Assembly (NCBI RefSeq): GCF_020131355.1
Contig: NZ_JAHLEL010000007.1
Coordinates: 226,817-290,816, forward strand
Reading direction: 5' to 3'
Length of the DNA: 64,000 nt
Origin: Pseudonocardia sp. ICBG1293
GTDB taxonomy: Bacteria; Actinomycetota; Actinomycetes; Mycobacteriales; Pseudonocardiaceae
This document shows, piece by piece, positions 54,948 to 64,000 of the stretch (position 1 is the first letter of the stretch; each line of letters begins with the position of its first letter). The notes under the pieces were generated by a model. It saw nothing but the letters and a program-made list of their open reading frames with translations, did not search any database and was not told where the DNA came from. Made by a program: the position numbers and the translations under genes.

Positions 54948-55889
54948 GTGCTGCTGTTCCTGCTCCGCCGGCTGCTGTCGGGCGCGGTCGTTCTCGCCGC
55001 CGTCTGCTGTCTGGCGTTCCTGCTGCTGTTCTTCTCCACCGACGACGTCGCCTCCACCATCCTCGGTGAGCAGGCGACCCCCGACCAGATCGCGGCGAAG
55101 AACGCCGAGCTCGGCCTGGACCGGCCCCTGCTCGAGCGGCTCGCCGAGTGGTGGGCCGGCGCGCTGACCGGTGACTTCGGTGCGTCCTGGTTCAACAACG
55201 AGACCGTGGTCGCCGCGCTCGCGGCCCGGCTGCCGGTCACCCTGGCCGTCGTCGCCGTGGCGATCGTCGCCATCGGGGTCATCGCGACCGCGCTCGGCAC
55301 GACCGCCGCCGTCCGCCGCGGCCGGGCCGACCGGGCCGTGCAGATCGGTGCGGCCATCGGCGACGCACTGCCCAGCTTCCTGATCGGACTGCTGCTGGTC
55401 AGCCTGTTCGTGGTGGCCCTGCCCTGGTTCCCGGCCGTCAGCACGATCGCGCCGGGGTCCGGGATCGGCCCGTGGGTCGCCTCGCTGACCCTGCCGATGA
55501 TCGCGCTGCTGATCAACGGCGTCGCGGCGTCGGCCCAGCAGGTGCGCGGCGCCGTGCTCACCCAGATGTCGCGCGACCACGTCCGCACGCTGTGCAGCCG
55601 CGGCCTGCCCGAACGCGAGATCCTGGTCCGGCACGTCCTGCGCAGCGCGGCTCCGGCCGGGCTCACCGTCCTGAGCCTGCAGTTCATCGGCATGTTGAGC
55701 GCCGTGGTCGTGCTGGAGCAGGTCTTCGCACTGCCCGGGGTCGGGACGCTCGCCGTGTCGGCGACGACCATCGGTGACCTGCCGCTGGTGATGGGGGTGG
55801 TCGCCTACACGACCGTGATCGTCGTCGTGGTCAACCTGCTGGTCGACGTGGCCAACGGCTGGCTCAACCCGAAGGTGCGTGTCGCATGA
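54948..55889 (+). CDS. Oligopeptide-type ABC permease (DppB type)
   Basis: This 313-residue inner-membrane permease has six hydrophobic segments. It starts LLFLLRRLLSGAVVLAAVC and carries the large loop DQIAAKNAELGLDRPLLERL, then the ATPase-coupling region RGLPEREILVRHVLRSAAP. The C-terminal EQVFALPGVGTLAVSATTIGD is family-typical. GTG start with an AAGGAGG site. It overlaps the next gene by GTGA-like coupling (ATGA). Substrates of such systems include peptides, nickel or opines; the sequence does not decide. Confidence 0.92.
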   Translation: MLLFLLRRLLSGAVVLAAVCCLAFLLLFFSTDDVASTILGEQATPDQIAAKNAELGLDRPLLERLAEWWAGALTGDFGASWFNNETVVAALAARLPVTLAVVAVAIVAIGVIATALGTTAAVRRGRADRAVQIGAAIGDALPSFLIGLLLVSLFVVALPWFPAVSTIAPGSGIGPWVASLTLPMIALLINGVAASAQQVRGAVLTQMSRDHVRTLCSRGLPEREILVRHVLRSAAPAGLTVLSLQFIGMLSAVVVLEQVFALPGVGTLAVSATTIGDLPLVMGVVAYTTVIVVVVNLLVDVANGWLNPKVRVA

Positions 55890-57741
55890 CCGAGCACACC
55901 GGATCCACCGTCCCGCCCGTCCCGGCGTCGCCGGCCCCCCGGGGGCGCGGCGGTGAGGTCGCCCGGCGGCTGCTGCGCAACCCGCTCGGCCTCACCGCGT
56001 CGGTCGTACTGGGCCTGATCGTGCTGGGGGCGTTGCTCGCCGGCGTCCTCTCCCCGTTCGACCCCACCTACGCCGACATCCGCAACATCCTGGCGGGCAG
56101 CTCACCGGACCACCCGCTGGGCACCGACAGCGGCGGCCGGGACGTCCTGAGCCGGCTGCTCTGGGGCGGGCGGACGACGCTGCTGGCGGCGCTGCTGTGC
56201 GCCGGCGTCGCCATCGCGGTGGGGGTGCCCGCCGGGCTGCTCGCCGGCTACTTCGCGGGCGGGATCGACGCCGCGGGGACCTGGGTCACCAACATCGTCC
56301 TCGCGCTGCCGTCGATGATCGTCCTGCTCGCGATGCGGGCCGCGCTGGGACCGTCGGTGTGGATCGCCATGGCCGTCTTCGGGGTCATGCTCGCGCCGGG
56401 GTTCTTCCGCCTCGCCCGCACCGCGGTCCGCGGGGTGCGCGCCGAGCTCTACATCGACGCGGCGCGGGTGTCGGGCCTGTCCGACGCCCGCATCCTGCGC
56501 CGGCACGTCCTCTCCGTGGTCCGCGCCCCGCTCATCATCCAGGGCGCCCTGGTCTGCGGGATCGCGATCGCCGTCCAGTCCGGGCTGGAGTTCCTCGGCC
56601 TCGGTGACGCCTCGGTGCCCACCTGGGGCGTGATGCTCAACGAGGGCTTCCGCAGCGTGTACGACGCGCCGATGACCCTGCTGTGGCCGGCGCTGGCGAT
56701 CGCGGTCACCACGAGCGCGCTGGTGCTGCTGGGCAACGCGCTGCGTGACGCGCTCGAGGACCCGGCCCGCGCCGGGTCCGGCGGTGCGGGTGCGGCCGCC
56801 GCGGTCCGGGACGCGGTCGCGCGGCGCCGGTCCGGCTCCGCCGGCGCCGTCCCCGACGGGGGCGGGCACCTGCTGGAGGTCCGCGACCTGCGGATCGCCT
56901 ACCCACAGGGGGACGGGACGACCAGGCAGGTGGTCGACGGGGTGTCGTTCACCCTCGACCGCGGTGAGGTGCTCGGGGTCGTCGGGGAGTCCGGCTCGGG
57001 CAAGTCCCAGACCGCGTTCGCGGTGCTGGTGCTGCTCCCGGGCGACGCCCTGATCACCGGCGGCACGATCCGGATCGACGACGAGCTCACCGTCGGCCCC
57101 GGTGACGTCGCCGTGGACCAGGGCCGGCTCGCCCCGTTGCGCGGCCGGCGGATCGGCTACATCCCGCAGGAACCGATGAGCAACCTCGACCCGGCGTTCA
57201 CCGTCGGGTACCAGCTGACCCGGCCGATGCGGCACCTGCTCGGTGTCCCGCGCGCCGCGGCCACCGCCCGGGCCGAGGAGCTGCTGCGCAGCGTGGGGAT
57301 CACCGACCCGACCCGGATCATGCGGTCCTACCCGCACGAGATCTCCGGCGGCATGGCCCAGCGGGTGCTGATCGCCGGCGCGATCTCCTGCGAGCCGGAC
57401 CTCGTGATCGCCGACGAGCCCACCACCGCGCTCGACGTGACCGTGCAGGCGGAGGTGCTCGACGTCCTGCGCGACCTGCAGCAGCGGCTGGGCCTGGCGG
57501 TCCTGCTGGTCACCCACAACTTCGGCGTCGTCGCCGACCTCTGCGACCGCGTCGTGGTCATGCGCGACGGAACGGTGGTGGAGTCCGGCGACGTCCGCAC
57601 GATCCTGCGCGAACCCACCGACGGGTACACGGCCTCGTTGCTCGAGGCGATGCTCGCCGACAAGCCACCGCGGGCCCGGCCGCTCGCGACTGTGGCGCCG
57701 GACCGGAGCCCGGCGCGGACCGAGAACCAGGGGAGCACCCG

Positions 57742-57745
<4 letters not shown>
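55886..57745 (+). CDS. Fused ABC permease-ATPase (DppC-DppD type)
   Basis: This 619-residue single chain joins two subunits. Residues about 25-285 are the DppC permease ([56 protein letters not shown]). A linker rich in Gly/Ala/Arg (about 285-325) follows. The ATPase starts [16 protein letters not shown], with Walker [20 protein letters not shown], signature [14 protein letters not shown] and Walker [12 protein letters not shown]. The fusion is a known variant in actinobacteria. ATG overlaps the DppB-like stop, and its own stop overlaps the next ATPase gene. Confidence 0.92.
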
Positions 57746-58581
<836 letters not shown>

Positions 58582-58628
58582 GGCGGGCGAGGCCCGGTCG
58601 TGCACCGGTGGGCGTCGGCGGCGGTCCG

Positions 58629-59027
58629 TCACCGGCCCCCCACGGGCGACGGCGGCCCGCTGTGCGCCGCGACCATCCAGCTGTGCCCGAACGGATCGGC
58701 CAGCCGCCCGGCCCGCCCGTAGGGATGGTCGGACACCTCGAAGACGACGGTGCCGCCGCTCCCGACCATCGCCGCGGCGACCGCGTCCGGGTCGTCGACC
58801 TCCAGCGCCAGGATCACCGCGCCGGGTCCGTCCGGGGCCGGGTCGGCGGCGTCGCCGTCCTTGACGGCCCACTCCGCACCCCCGGCCCGCAGCAGGGCGT
58901 GCACGACCGCCCCGGAGCCGTCGGTGTGGCGCTCCACGAGCTGCGCGCCGAACGCGGCCCGGTAGAAGTCGATCGCGGCGTCGGCGTCGGCGACGACCAG
59001 CCGCGGGTACATCCGCTGAACAGCCAT
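58629..59027 (-). CDS. VOC-family (glyoxalase-like) protein
   Basis: This 132-residue protein has the vicinal-oxygen-chelate fold: it starts [20 protein letters not shown] and ends with [16 protein letters not shown], the usual last metal-ligand region. The family includes PhnB-like and glyoxalase-related proteins; a catalytic role is not assured. ATG with an AAGG site. It is divergent from cysS and convergent with the DppF-like gene. Confidence 0.88.
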   Translation of the reverse strand: MAVQRMYPRLVVADADAAIDFYRAAFGAQLVERHTDGSGAVVHALLRAGGAEWAVKDGDAADPAPDGPGAVILALEVDDPDAVAAAMVGSGGTVVFEVSDHPYGRAGRLADPFGHSWMVAAHSGPPSPVGGR

Positions 59028-59094
59028 GAAGGACACCTTGCCGCCCCGGCACCGCCCGTGTAGTGGACGAATCGGAGGCCCGTACCCTGGTGAC

Positions 59095-60486
59095 GTGAGC
59101 CTCAGACTTCTCGACTCAGCGACCAGGGAGCAGCGCGCCTTCACGCCGCTGCGGACCGGAGCCGTGTCGATGTACGTCTGTGGGGCGACGGTGCAGGGCC
59201 TCCCGCACATCGGTCACGTCCGCTCGGGCCTGAACTACGACGTGCTGCGCCGCTGGCTGGCCCGGTCCGGCTACGACGTCACGCTGGTGCGCAACGTGAC
59301 CGACATCGACGACAAGATCCTCCGCAAGGCCCAGGCCGCGGGCCGTCCGTGGTGGGAGTGGGCGGCCACCCACGAGCGCGCCTTCACCGCCGCCTACGAC
59401 GCGCTGGGCTGCCTGCCGCCGTCGGTGGAGCCCCGGGCGACCGGGCACATCACGCAGATGGTCGAGCTGATCGAGCGGCTGATCGAGCGCGGCCACGCCT
59501 ACCCCGCCGGCGGCGACGTGTACTTCGCGGTGCGCACGCTGCCCGACTACGGGTCGCTGTCCGGCCAGCGCGTCGACGACGTGCACCAGGGCGAGGGCGA
59601 CGGCGGGCACAAGCGCGACGCGCTGGACTTCACGCTGTGGAAGGCCGCCAAGCCCGGCGAGCCGAGCTGGCCCACCCCCTGGGGGAACGGGCGTCCCGGC
59701 TGGCACCTGGAGTGCTCGGCGATGGCGACCGCCTACCTCGGGCCGGAGTTCGACATCCACGGCGGCGGCATGGACCTGGTCTTCCCGCACCACGAGAACG
59801 AGCGGGCCCAGAGCCACGCCGCGGGCGACGGCTTCGCCCGCTACTGGCTGCACAACGCCTGGGTCACCATGGGCGGGGAGAAGATGTCGAAGTCGCTGGG
59901 GAACACCCTGGCGATCGAGAACCTGCTCGAGCGGGTCCGCCCGGCCGAGCTGCGCTACTACCTGGTCGGTCCGCACTACCGGTCGGCGATCGAGTACTCC
60001 GACGCCGCGCTGGACGAGGCCGTCGCCGCGTACCGGCGGATCGAGTCGTTCGTGCACCGCGTGCGCGAGCGGCACGGCCTGCCCGAGGTCGCCGCCGAGC
60101 TGCCCGGCGCGTTCACCGCCGCCCTCGACGACGATCTCGGCACCCCGCTCGCGCTCGGCACCGTGCACACCCTGGTGCGCGAGGGCAACACCGCCCTCGA
60201 CGGCGGGGACGCCACCGGTGCGCTGCGCGCCGCGTCCGCGGTCCGCGCGACGACCGAGGTGCTCGGCCTGGACCCGCTCGCCGCCGGCGGCGTGGCGGAG
60301 GAGTCGGGCGACGCCGCCCGGCAGGCGCTGGGCACCCTGGTGGAGTCCATGCTGGAGCGCCGCCAGGCCGCGCGCGCCGGACGTGACTTCGCCACCGCCG
60401 ACCGGCTCCGCGACGAGCTGCTCGCCGCCGGGATCGCCGTCGAGGACGGCGCCGGCGGCTCCACCTGGACTCTCAAAGACGCTTAG
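59095..60486 (+). CDS. cysS: Cysteinyl-tRNA synthetase (complete copy)
   Basis: This 463-residue class I synthetase charges tRNA-Cys. It has the zinc and HIGH region [19 protein letters not shown], the block [10 protein letters not shown] with another zinc ligand, [11 protein letters not shown], and [11 protein letters not shown] as the KMSKS loop. The C-terminal helical domain is complete, and it is this last part that recurs at 53208-53500. The GTG at 59095 starts at the family-typical [11 protein letters not shown]; a longer frame upstream is unlikely. It precedes rlmB by 14 bases. Confidence 0.95.
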   Translation: MSLRLLDSATREQRAFTPLRTGAVSMYVCGATVQGLPHIGHVRSGLNYDVLRRWLARSGYDVTLVRNVTDIDDKILRKAQAAGRPWWEWAATHERAFTAAYDALGCLPPSVEPRATGHITQMVELIERLIERGHAYPAGGDVYFAVRTLPDYGSLSGQRVDDVHQGEGDGGHKRDALDFTLWKAAKPGEPSWPTPWGNGRPGWHLECSAMATAYLGPEFDIHGGGMDLVFPHHENERAQSHAAGDGFARYWLHNAWVTMGGEKMSKSLGNTLAIENLLERVRPAELRYYLVGPHYRSAIEYSDAALDEAVAAYRRIESFVHRVRERHGLPEVAAELPGAFTAALDDDLGTPLALGTVHTLVREGNTALDGGDATGALRAASAVRATTEVLGLDPLAAGGVAEESGDAARQALGTLVESMLERRQAARAGRDFATADRLRDELLAAGIAVEDGAGGSTWTLKDA

Positions 60487-60500
60487 GACTCGAAGAACTC

Positions 60501-61478
60501 ATGGCAGGCAATTCCAAGCGCCGCGGTGCGATCCGCAAGGAAGGCACCAAGAAGGGCATGGTCGTCGGTTCCGGCGGTCAGCCCCGGCGCGCGCTGAAGG
60601 GCAAGGGTCCGACCCCGCCCGGCGAGATGCGACCCGGCCATCCGAAGGCGAGGGCGGCCGCGCGCCGTGCCGCCCAGGACCAGCAGCAGCAGCGCCGGCG
60701 CCCGGTGGCGGGCCGTCGCGGTGACGGGGAGACCCCGGAGACCGTGCTCGGTCGCAACCCGGTCGTCGAGTGCCTGCGGGCCGGCGTCCCGGCCACGGCG
60801 CTGCAGGTGGCCACCGGCATGTCCGCGGACGACCGGGTCACCGAGGCCGTCGCGCTGGCCGCGGAGCGGGGCATCTCCATCCTGGAGGTGCCGCGCAACG
60901 ACCTCGACCGGATCAGCGGCGGGGCGCTGCACCAGGGCCTCGCGCTGCAGGTGCCGCCGTACGCCTACGCCCACCCCGACGAGGTGCTCGAGGCCGCGTC
61001 GCACTCCGGGCGCCCGGCGCTGGCCGTCGCGCTGGACGGGGTGACCGACCCGCGCAACCTGGGTGCGGTCGTCCGGTCGGTGGGGGCCTTCGGCGGGCAC
61101 GGCGTCGTCGTGCCGCAGCGGCGCGCCGCGGGCATGACCGCGGTGGCCTGGCGGACCTCGGCGGGCACCGCGGCCCGGGTCCCGGTCGCGCGTGCCACGA
61201 ACCTGACCCGCACCCTGCAGGAGTACGCCTCCGCCGGGCTGATGGTCGCGGGGTTGGCCGCCGACGGCGACGTCTCCCTCGACGACTTCGACCTGGCCAC
61301 CGGGCCGCTGGTGATCGTCACCGGCTCGGAGGGGAAGGGGCTGTCCCGGCTGGTCCGCGAGACCTGCGACGTGACCGTGTCGATCCCCCTGGCCGGCCGG
61401 GTGGAGTCGCTGAACGCCTCGGTCGCCACCGGTGTGGTGCTGGCCGAGGTGGCCCGTCGCCGTCGCGTCGACCGCTGA
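60501..61478 (+). CDS. rlmB: 23S rRNA 2'-O-methyltransferase RlmB, copy 2
   Basis: This is identical in all 325 residues to copy 1 at 52216-53193, with the same basic N terminus and SPOUT motifs ([29 protein letters not shown]). It follows the complete cysS after 14 bases, which is the natural operon order, so this copy has the authentic upstream neighbour. The lack of any substitution between the copies points to a very recent event or to assembly. Confidence 0.92.
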   Translation: MAGNSKRRGAIRKEGTKKGMVVGSGGQPRRALKGKGPTPPGEMRPGHPKARAAARRAAQDQQQQRRRPVAGRRGDGETPETVLGRNPVVECLRAGVPATALQVATGMSADDRVTEAVALAAERGISILEVPRNDLDRISGGALHQGLALQVPPYAYAHPDEVLEAASHSGRPALAVALDGVTDPRNLGAVVRSVGAFGGHGVVVPQRRAAGMTAVAWRTSAGTAARVPVARATNLTRTLQEYASAGLMVAGLAADGDVSLDDFDLATGPLVIVTGSEGKGLSRLVRETCDVTVSIPLAGRVESLNASVATGVVLAEVARRRRVDR

Positions 61479-61491
61479 GCGCCCCCTCCCT

Positions 61492-61542
61492 GCACGAACG
61501 GGCCCCTCGTACGAACCTTTCGTACGAGGGGCCCGTTCGTGC
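61492..61542. terminator. Bidirectional terminator, second copy
   Basis: Reverse complement of the palindrome at 52152-52202, with the same perfect 24-bp stem and 3-base loop, here between rlmB copy 2 and the broken znuB copy. Confidence 0.88.
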
Positions 61543-61556
61543 GACGACGGGGGAGG

Positions 61557-62412
61557 TCAGGCCCGGACGGCGCCCCGGCCGCGCAGCCGTCCGACCAGCC
61601 GGCACAGCAGGTAGGCGACGAAGCCGATGGTCGCCACGTAGGCCGAGATCGGCAGCCCCGGCGCCAGCGACAGGATCGTCCCGCCGACCAGCGCGACCTC
61701 CGCGATCACGATCGCGACGACCGTCGCGAGCAGCGGGTTCGCGGTGACCCGGTTCGCCGCGGCACCGGGCACGATCAGCACCGAGAGCACCAGGATCGCG
61801 CCGACGATCGGCACGGCCAGCGCCGTCACCAGGCCGATCAGCACGCCGAACACCAGGGGTCAGCGGGACGGGCACACCGCGCGCCAGCGCGACGTCGGGG
61901 TCGGTGCTGGCGAACAGCAGCGGCCGGTACAGCACGGCCAGCGTGGCGAGGACGACGACCGCGACGATCCCCAGCACCCAGAGGTTCTGCTGGTCGACCG
62001 AGACGATGGAGCCGGTGAGCAGGCCGAACCGGTTGGAGGACCGGCCGTCGTAGAGGGCGAGGAACAGCACACCCAGGCCGAGCCCGAACGCCATCACCAC
62101 GCCGATCGCGGAGTCCCGCTCGCGCTGCCGCAGCCCCAGCACCCCGAAGATCACCGCGGCGACGACGGCGCCCACCACCGCCCCCACCCCGACGGCGACG
62201 CCGAGCAGCAGCCCGGCCGCGGCGCCGGTGAAGGCCAGCTCGGCGGTGCCGTGCACCGCGAAGGCCATCCCACGGCTCACGACCAGCGGGGCGAGCAGCC
62301 CGGCGACCAGCCCCAGCACCGCGCAGGCGATCAGCGCGTTGCGGACGAACGGGTAGCCCAGCAGGGCGCCGGTGCCGGACAGGTCGAGGATCCGGGCCAG
62401 GACCTCGGTCAC
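61557..62412 (-). pseudogene. znuB: znuB copy 2, frameshifted
   Basis: The sequence equals the intact znuB at 51280-52137 except at 61855-61866, where one base is gained and three are lost (net -2). The reading frame breaks after ARGVPV, in the middle of the protein, losing the last three helices. Start and overlap with znuC are kept. If the indel is real, no functional permease is made from this copy. Confidence 0.88.
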
Positions 62413-63244
62413 GCGCCACCCCCGACCGCGACGCCGTGCGCGTCGTGCCCGTCCCGGGGGACCGGGGTGTCCTCGGCCCGACGACGACCAGCCGGTCGCG
62501 CACCCGCAGGACGTCGACGTCGGTGCGGTAGAGCCGCGAGAGCGTCGCGGAGGTCATGACCTCGTCGGTGGTGCCGATGGAGAACCGGCCGTCGACGAGG
62601 TAGAGGACCCGGTCCACCAGCGGCAGCACCGGGTTGATCTCGTGGGTCACGAACAGCACGGCGGTGTCCGCCGCGCGGCGACGCTCGTCGATCAGCCGGG
62701 TCACGATCCGCTGGTGGGACAGGTCCAGGCTGAGCAGCGGCTCGTCGCACAGCAGCACGGCCGGGTCGCCGACGAGCGCCTGCGCGACCCGCAGCCGCTG
62801 CTGCTCGCCGCCGGACAGCCGCCCGACCGGGGCGTCGGCGTAGCCGGTGCCGCCGACCTGGGCCAGCGCACGGTCGACCCGCTCGCGCCGTTCGCGCCGC
62901 CGCCCCAGGCCGAGACCGAAGCGGTGTCCGTCGAGCCCGAGGCCGACCAGGTCGCGCCCGCGCAGCGGCAGGTCCGGGTCGAGCGGCTGCTGCTGCGGGA
63001 CGTAGCCGATCTCCGGGCTGCCGCGCCGAGGGGTGTGCCCGCCGACGGTCACGGTCCCCTCGGACAGCCCGAGCAGCCCGAGCAGGACGCGCATCAGCGT
63101 GGTCTTGCCGGACCCGTTCGGACCGAGCACGGCGACGAACTCGCCGGGTGCGACGTCCAGGTCGAGGCCCGACCACAGGGTCCGGTCCCCGAAGCGGAGG
63201 CCCGCTCCGCGCAACGACAGCGCGGACTGCTGCGAGGACCCCAT
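62409..63244 (-). pseudogene. znuC: znuC copy 2, frameshifted near the end
   Basis: Identical to znuC at 50447-51283 through Walker A, signature and Walker B. One C is missing near 62468 in a run of four, so the last 20 or so residues are read in another frame and the stop shared with znuB is missed. The ATPase core would still be made, fused to a wrong tail that runs into the znuB region. Confidence 0.85.
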
Positions 63245-63245
63245 G

Positions 63246-64000
63246 TCAGCGGTTCAGCGCCGCGGACAGCTCGTCCAGGTTGGCGTTCATCCACTGCACC
63301 CAGTCGGTGGTGCCCGCGGGCAGCGTCTCCGACATCTCCACCACCGGGACGCCGGCCTTCTGGGCGGCGTCGCGGACCTGGTCGGTGGTCGGCGAGGTCG
63401 TCTGGCTGTTGAGGACCAGCGCGTCGACCGGCGGCTGCGCGGTGAACAGCCCAGCGTCTGCGCGACGACGGCGGCAGGCGGGTCGGTGCCCTCCTCGACG
63501 CGGAGGAGAACTCCTGCGGGGTCGCGTTCGCGATCCCGGCGGCCTCCAGCAGGTAGGCGGGCACCGGCTCGGTCACCGCGACCCGGGCTCCCGGGTGCGC
63601 GCGGCCTCTCGGTGGCCTTCGACGTGAGCTGGGCGACGCCACCGCGGAGCGTCTCGGCGTTGGTGCGGAAGTAGTCCGCGGCACCCGGGTCGATCCGGCC
63701 GAGCTGGTCGGCGAGCTGGTCGGCGACCCGGCCGACGGCGGCCGGGTCGTACCAGACGTGCTCGTTGAACGAGCCGTGCTCGTGTTCGTGGTCGGCACCG
63801 GCGGCGGGCTCGGTGGCGCCCTCGGCGGCGTGGTCGTGGCCGTGGTCGTCCGCGGCGGCCTCCTGGGCGCCCTCGATGCCGGAGACCTCGACGGCGTCGA
63901 CGAGCGGGGCCTGGTTGCCGGACGCGGCGACGAGGTCGGTCATGAAGGCGTCGTAGCCGCCGCCGTTCATGAGCACCAGCTGCGCCTCGCCGACGGTGGC
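63246..64000 (-). pseudogene. znuA: znuA copy 2, partial and frameshifted
   Basis: The 5' part lies beyond the window. The visible part matches znuA, including the His-rich loop (DDHGHDHAAE), but carries three indels: one base missing near 63451, one near 63500 and two near 63606. The C-terminal domain cannot be read in one frame. A fragment lacking it would not bind zinc normally. Confidence 0.88.

Larger units (their letters stand above)
60187..64000. repeat. Right arm of the 3.8-kb inverted duplication
   Basis: Reverse complement of 49687-53503. It contains the cysS 3' end, rlmB (intact), and znuB, znuC, znuA with five indel sites: near 61855-61866 (net -2), 62468 (-1), 63451 (-1), 63500 (-1) and 63606 (-2). 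It runs to the window end and may continue. Confidence 0.9.

Overview
The window is very GC-rich, uses many GTG starts and ATGA/GTGA/TGATG stop-start overlaps, and carries typical actinomycete genes: an NDMA-dependent-type alcohol dehydrogenase, several LLM/F420-type oxidoreductases, otsA/otsB, a CsbD protein and a tRNA-Thr. It most likely comes from a chromosome of the Pseudonocardiaceae kind (a Pseudonocardia-like organism). That is inferred from composition and gene content, not proven. No transposase, integrase, phage gene or CRISPR array was seen.

Layout. 0.2-5.6 kb: a DedA-like membrane protein, then a leftward set made of a GAF/Fis-type activator, a zinc alcohol dehydrogenase, a MoxR ATPase and a VWA protein. 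5.7-9.3 kb: an amidase with a premature TAG, then an amino acid dehydrogenase translationally coupled to 4-hydroxyphenylpyruvate dioxygenase. 9.5-12.6 kb: small stress or redox genes (CMD-fold, CBS, aldo/keto reductase, CsbD, WrbA). 12.7-18.5 kb: a catabolic island (flavin reductase, acyl-CoA ligase, LuxR regulator, SnoaL-like, LLM oxidoreductase, a 101-residue orphan, SDR). Three of its start regions share a 19-bp motif. 18.5-30.4 kb: a nine-gene leftward cluster (amino-acid-type ABC importer, CapA-like phosphatase, CaiB CoA-transferase, two 2-hydroxyacyl-CoA-dehydratase-like proteins, MFS exporter, CocE-like hydrolase) divergent from a PaaX regulator. 30.4-35.8 kb: LLM oxidoreductases with acetoacetyl-CoA and acyl-CoA synthetases. 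36-41.5 kb: small proteins, then a TetR/DUF3159/amidohydrolase locus with clear dyad operators. 41.6-49.3 kb: tRNA-Thr, ThrE exporter, OtsA/OtsB, a GT51 transglycosylase, a MOSC protein and a LacI regulator. 49.4-64 kb: a Zur-box-controlled zinc importer, rlmB, cysS and an oligopeptide-type ABC transporter inside a large inverted duplication.

The strongest structural signal is that duplication. About 3.8 kb (znuA-znuC-znuB, rlmB, the 3' end of cysS; 49687 to about 53503) recurs in inverted orientation at about 60187-64000 and runs off the window. I found only small indels between the arms and no substitutions. The indels lie near the ends: zinc genes are intact on the left and frameshifted on the right, while cysS is intact on the right and cut off on the left. 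At about 53500 the cut cysS is joined to a cut, frameshifted substrate-binding protein gene. This looks more like an assembly fold-back than old evolution, but a very recent inverted duplication would look similar. Single-base lesions elsewhere (amidase TAG, CapA frameshift) also call for read-level checking.

The best candidates for undescribed biology are the dehydratase-like cluster, whose two enzyme subunits have lost nearly all the expected Fe-S cysteines, and the three-copy promoter motif around the LLM/SDR genes, two copies of which sit at fixed distance from apparently leaderless starts.
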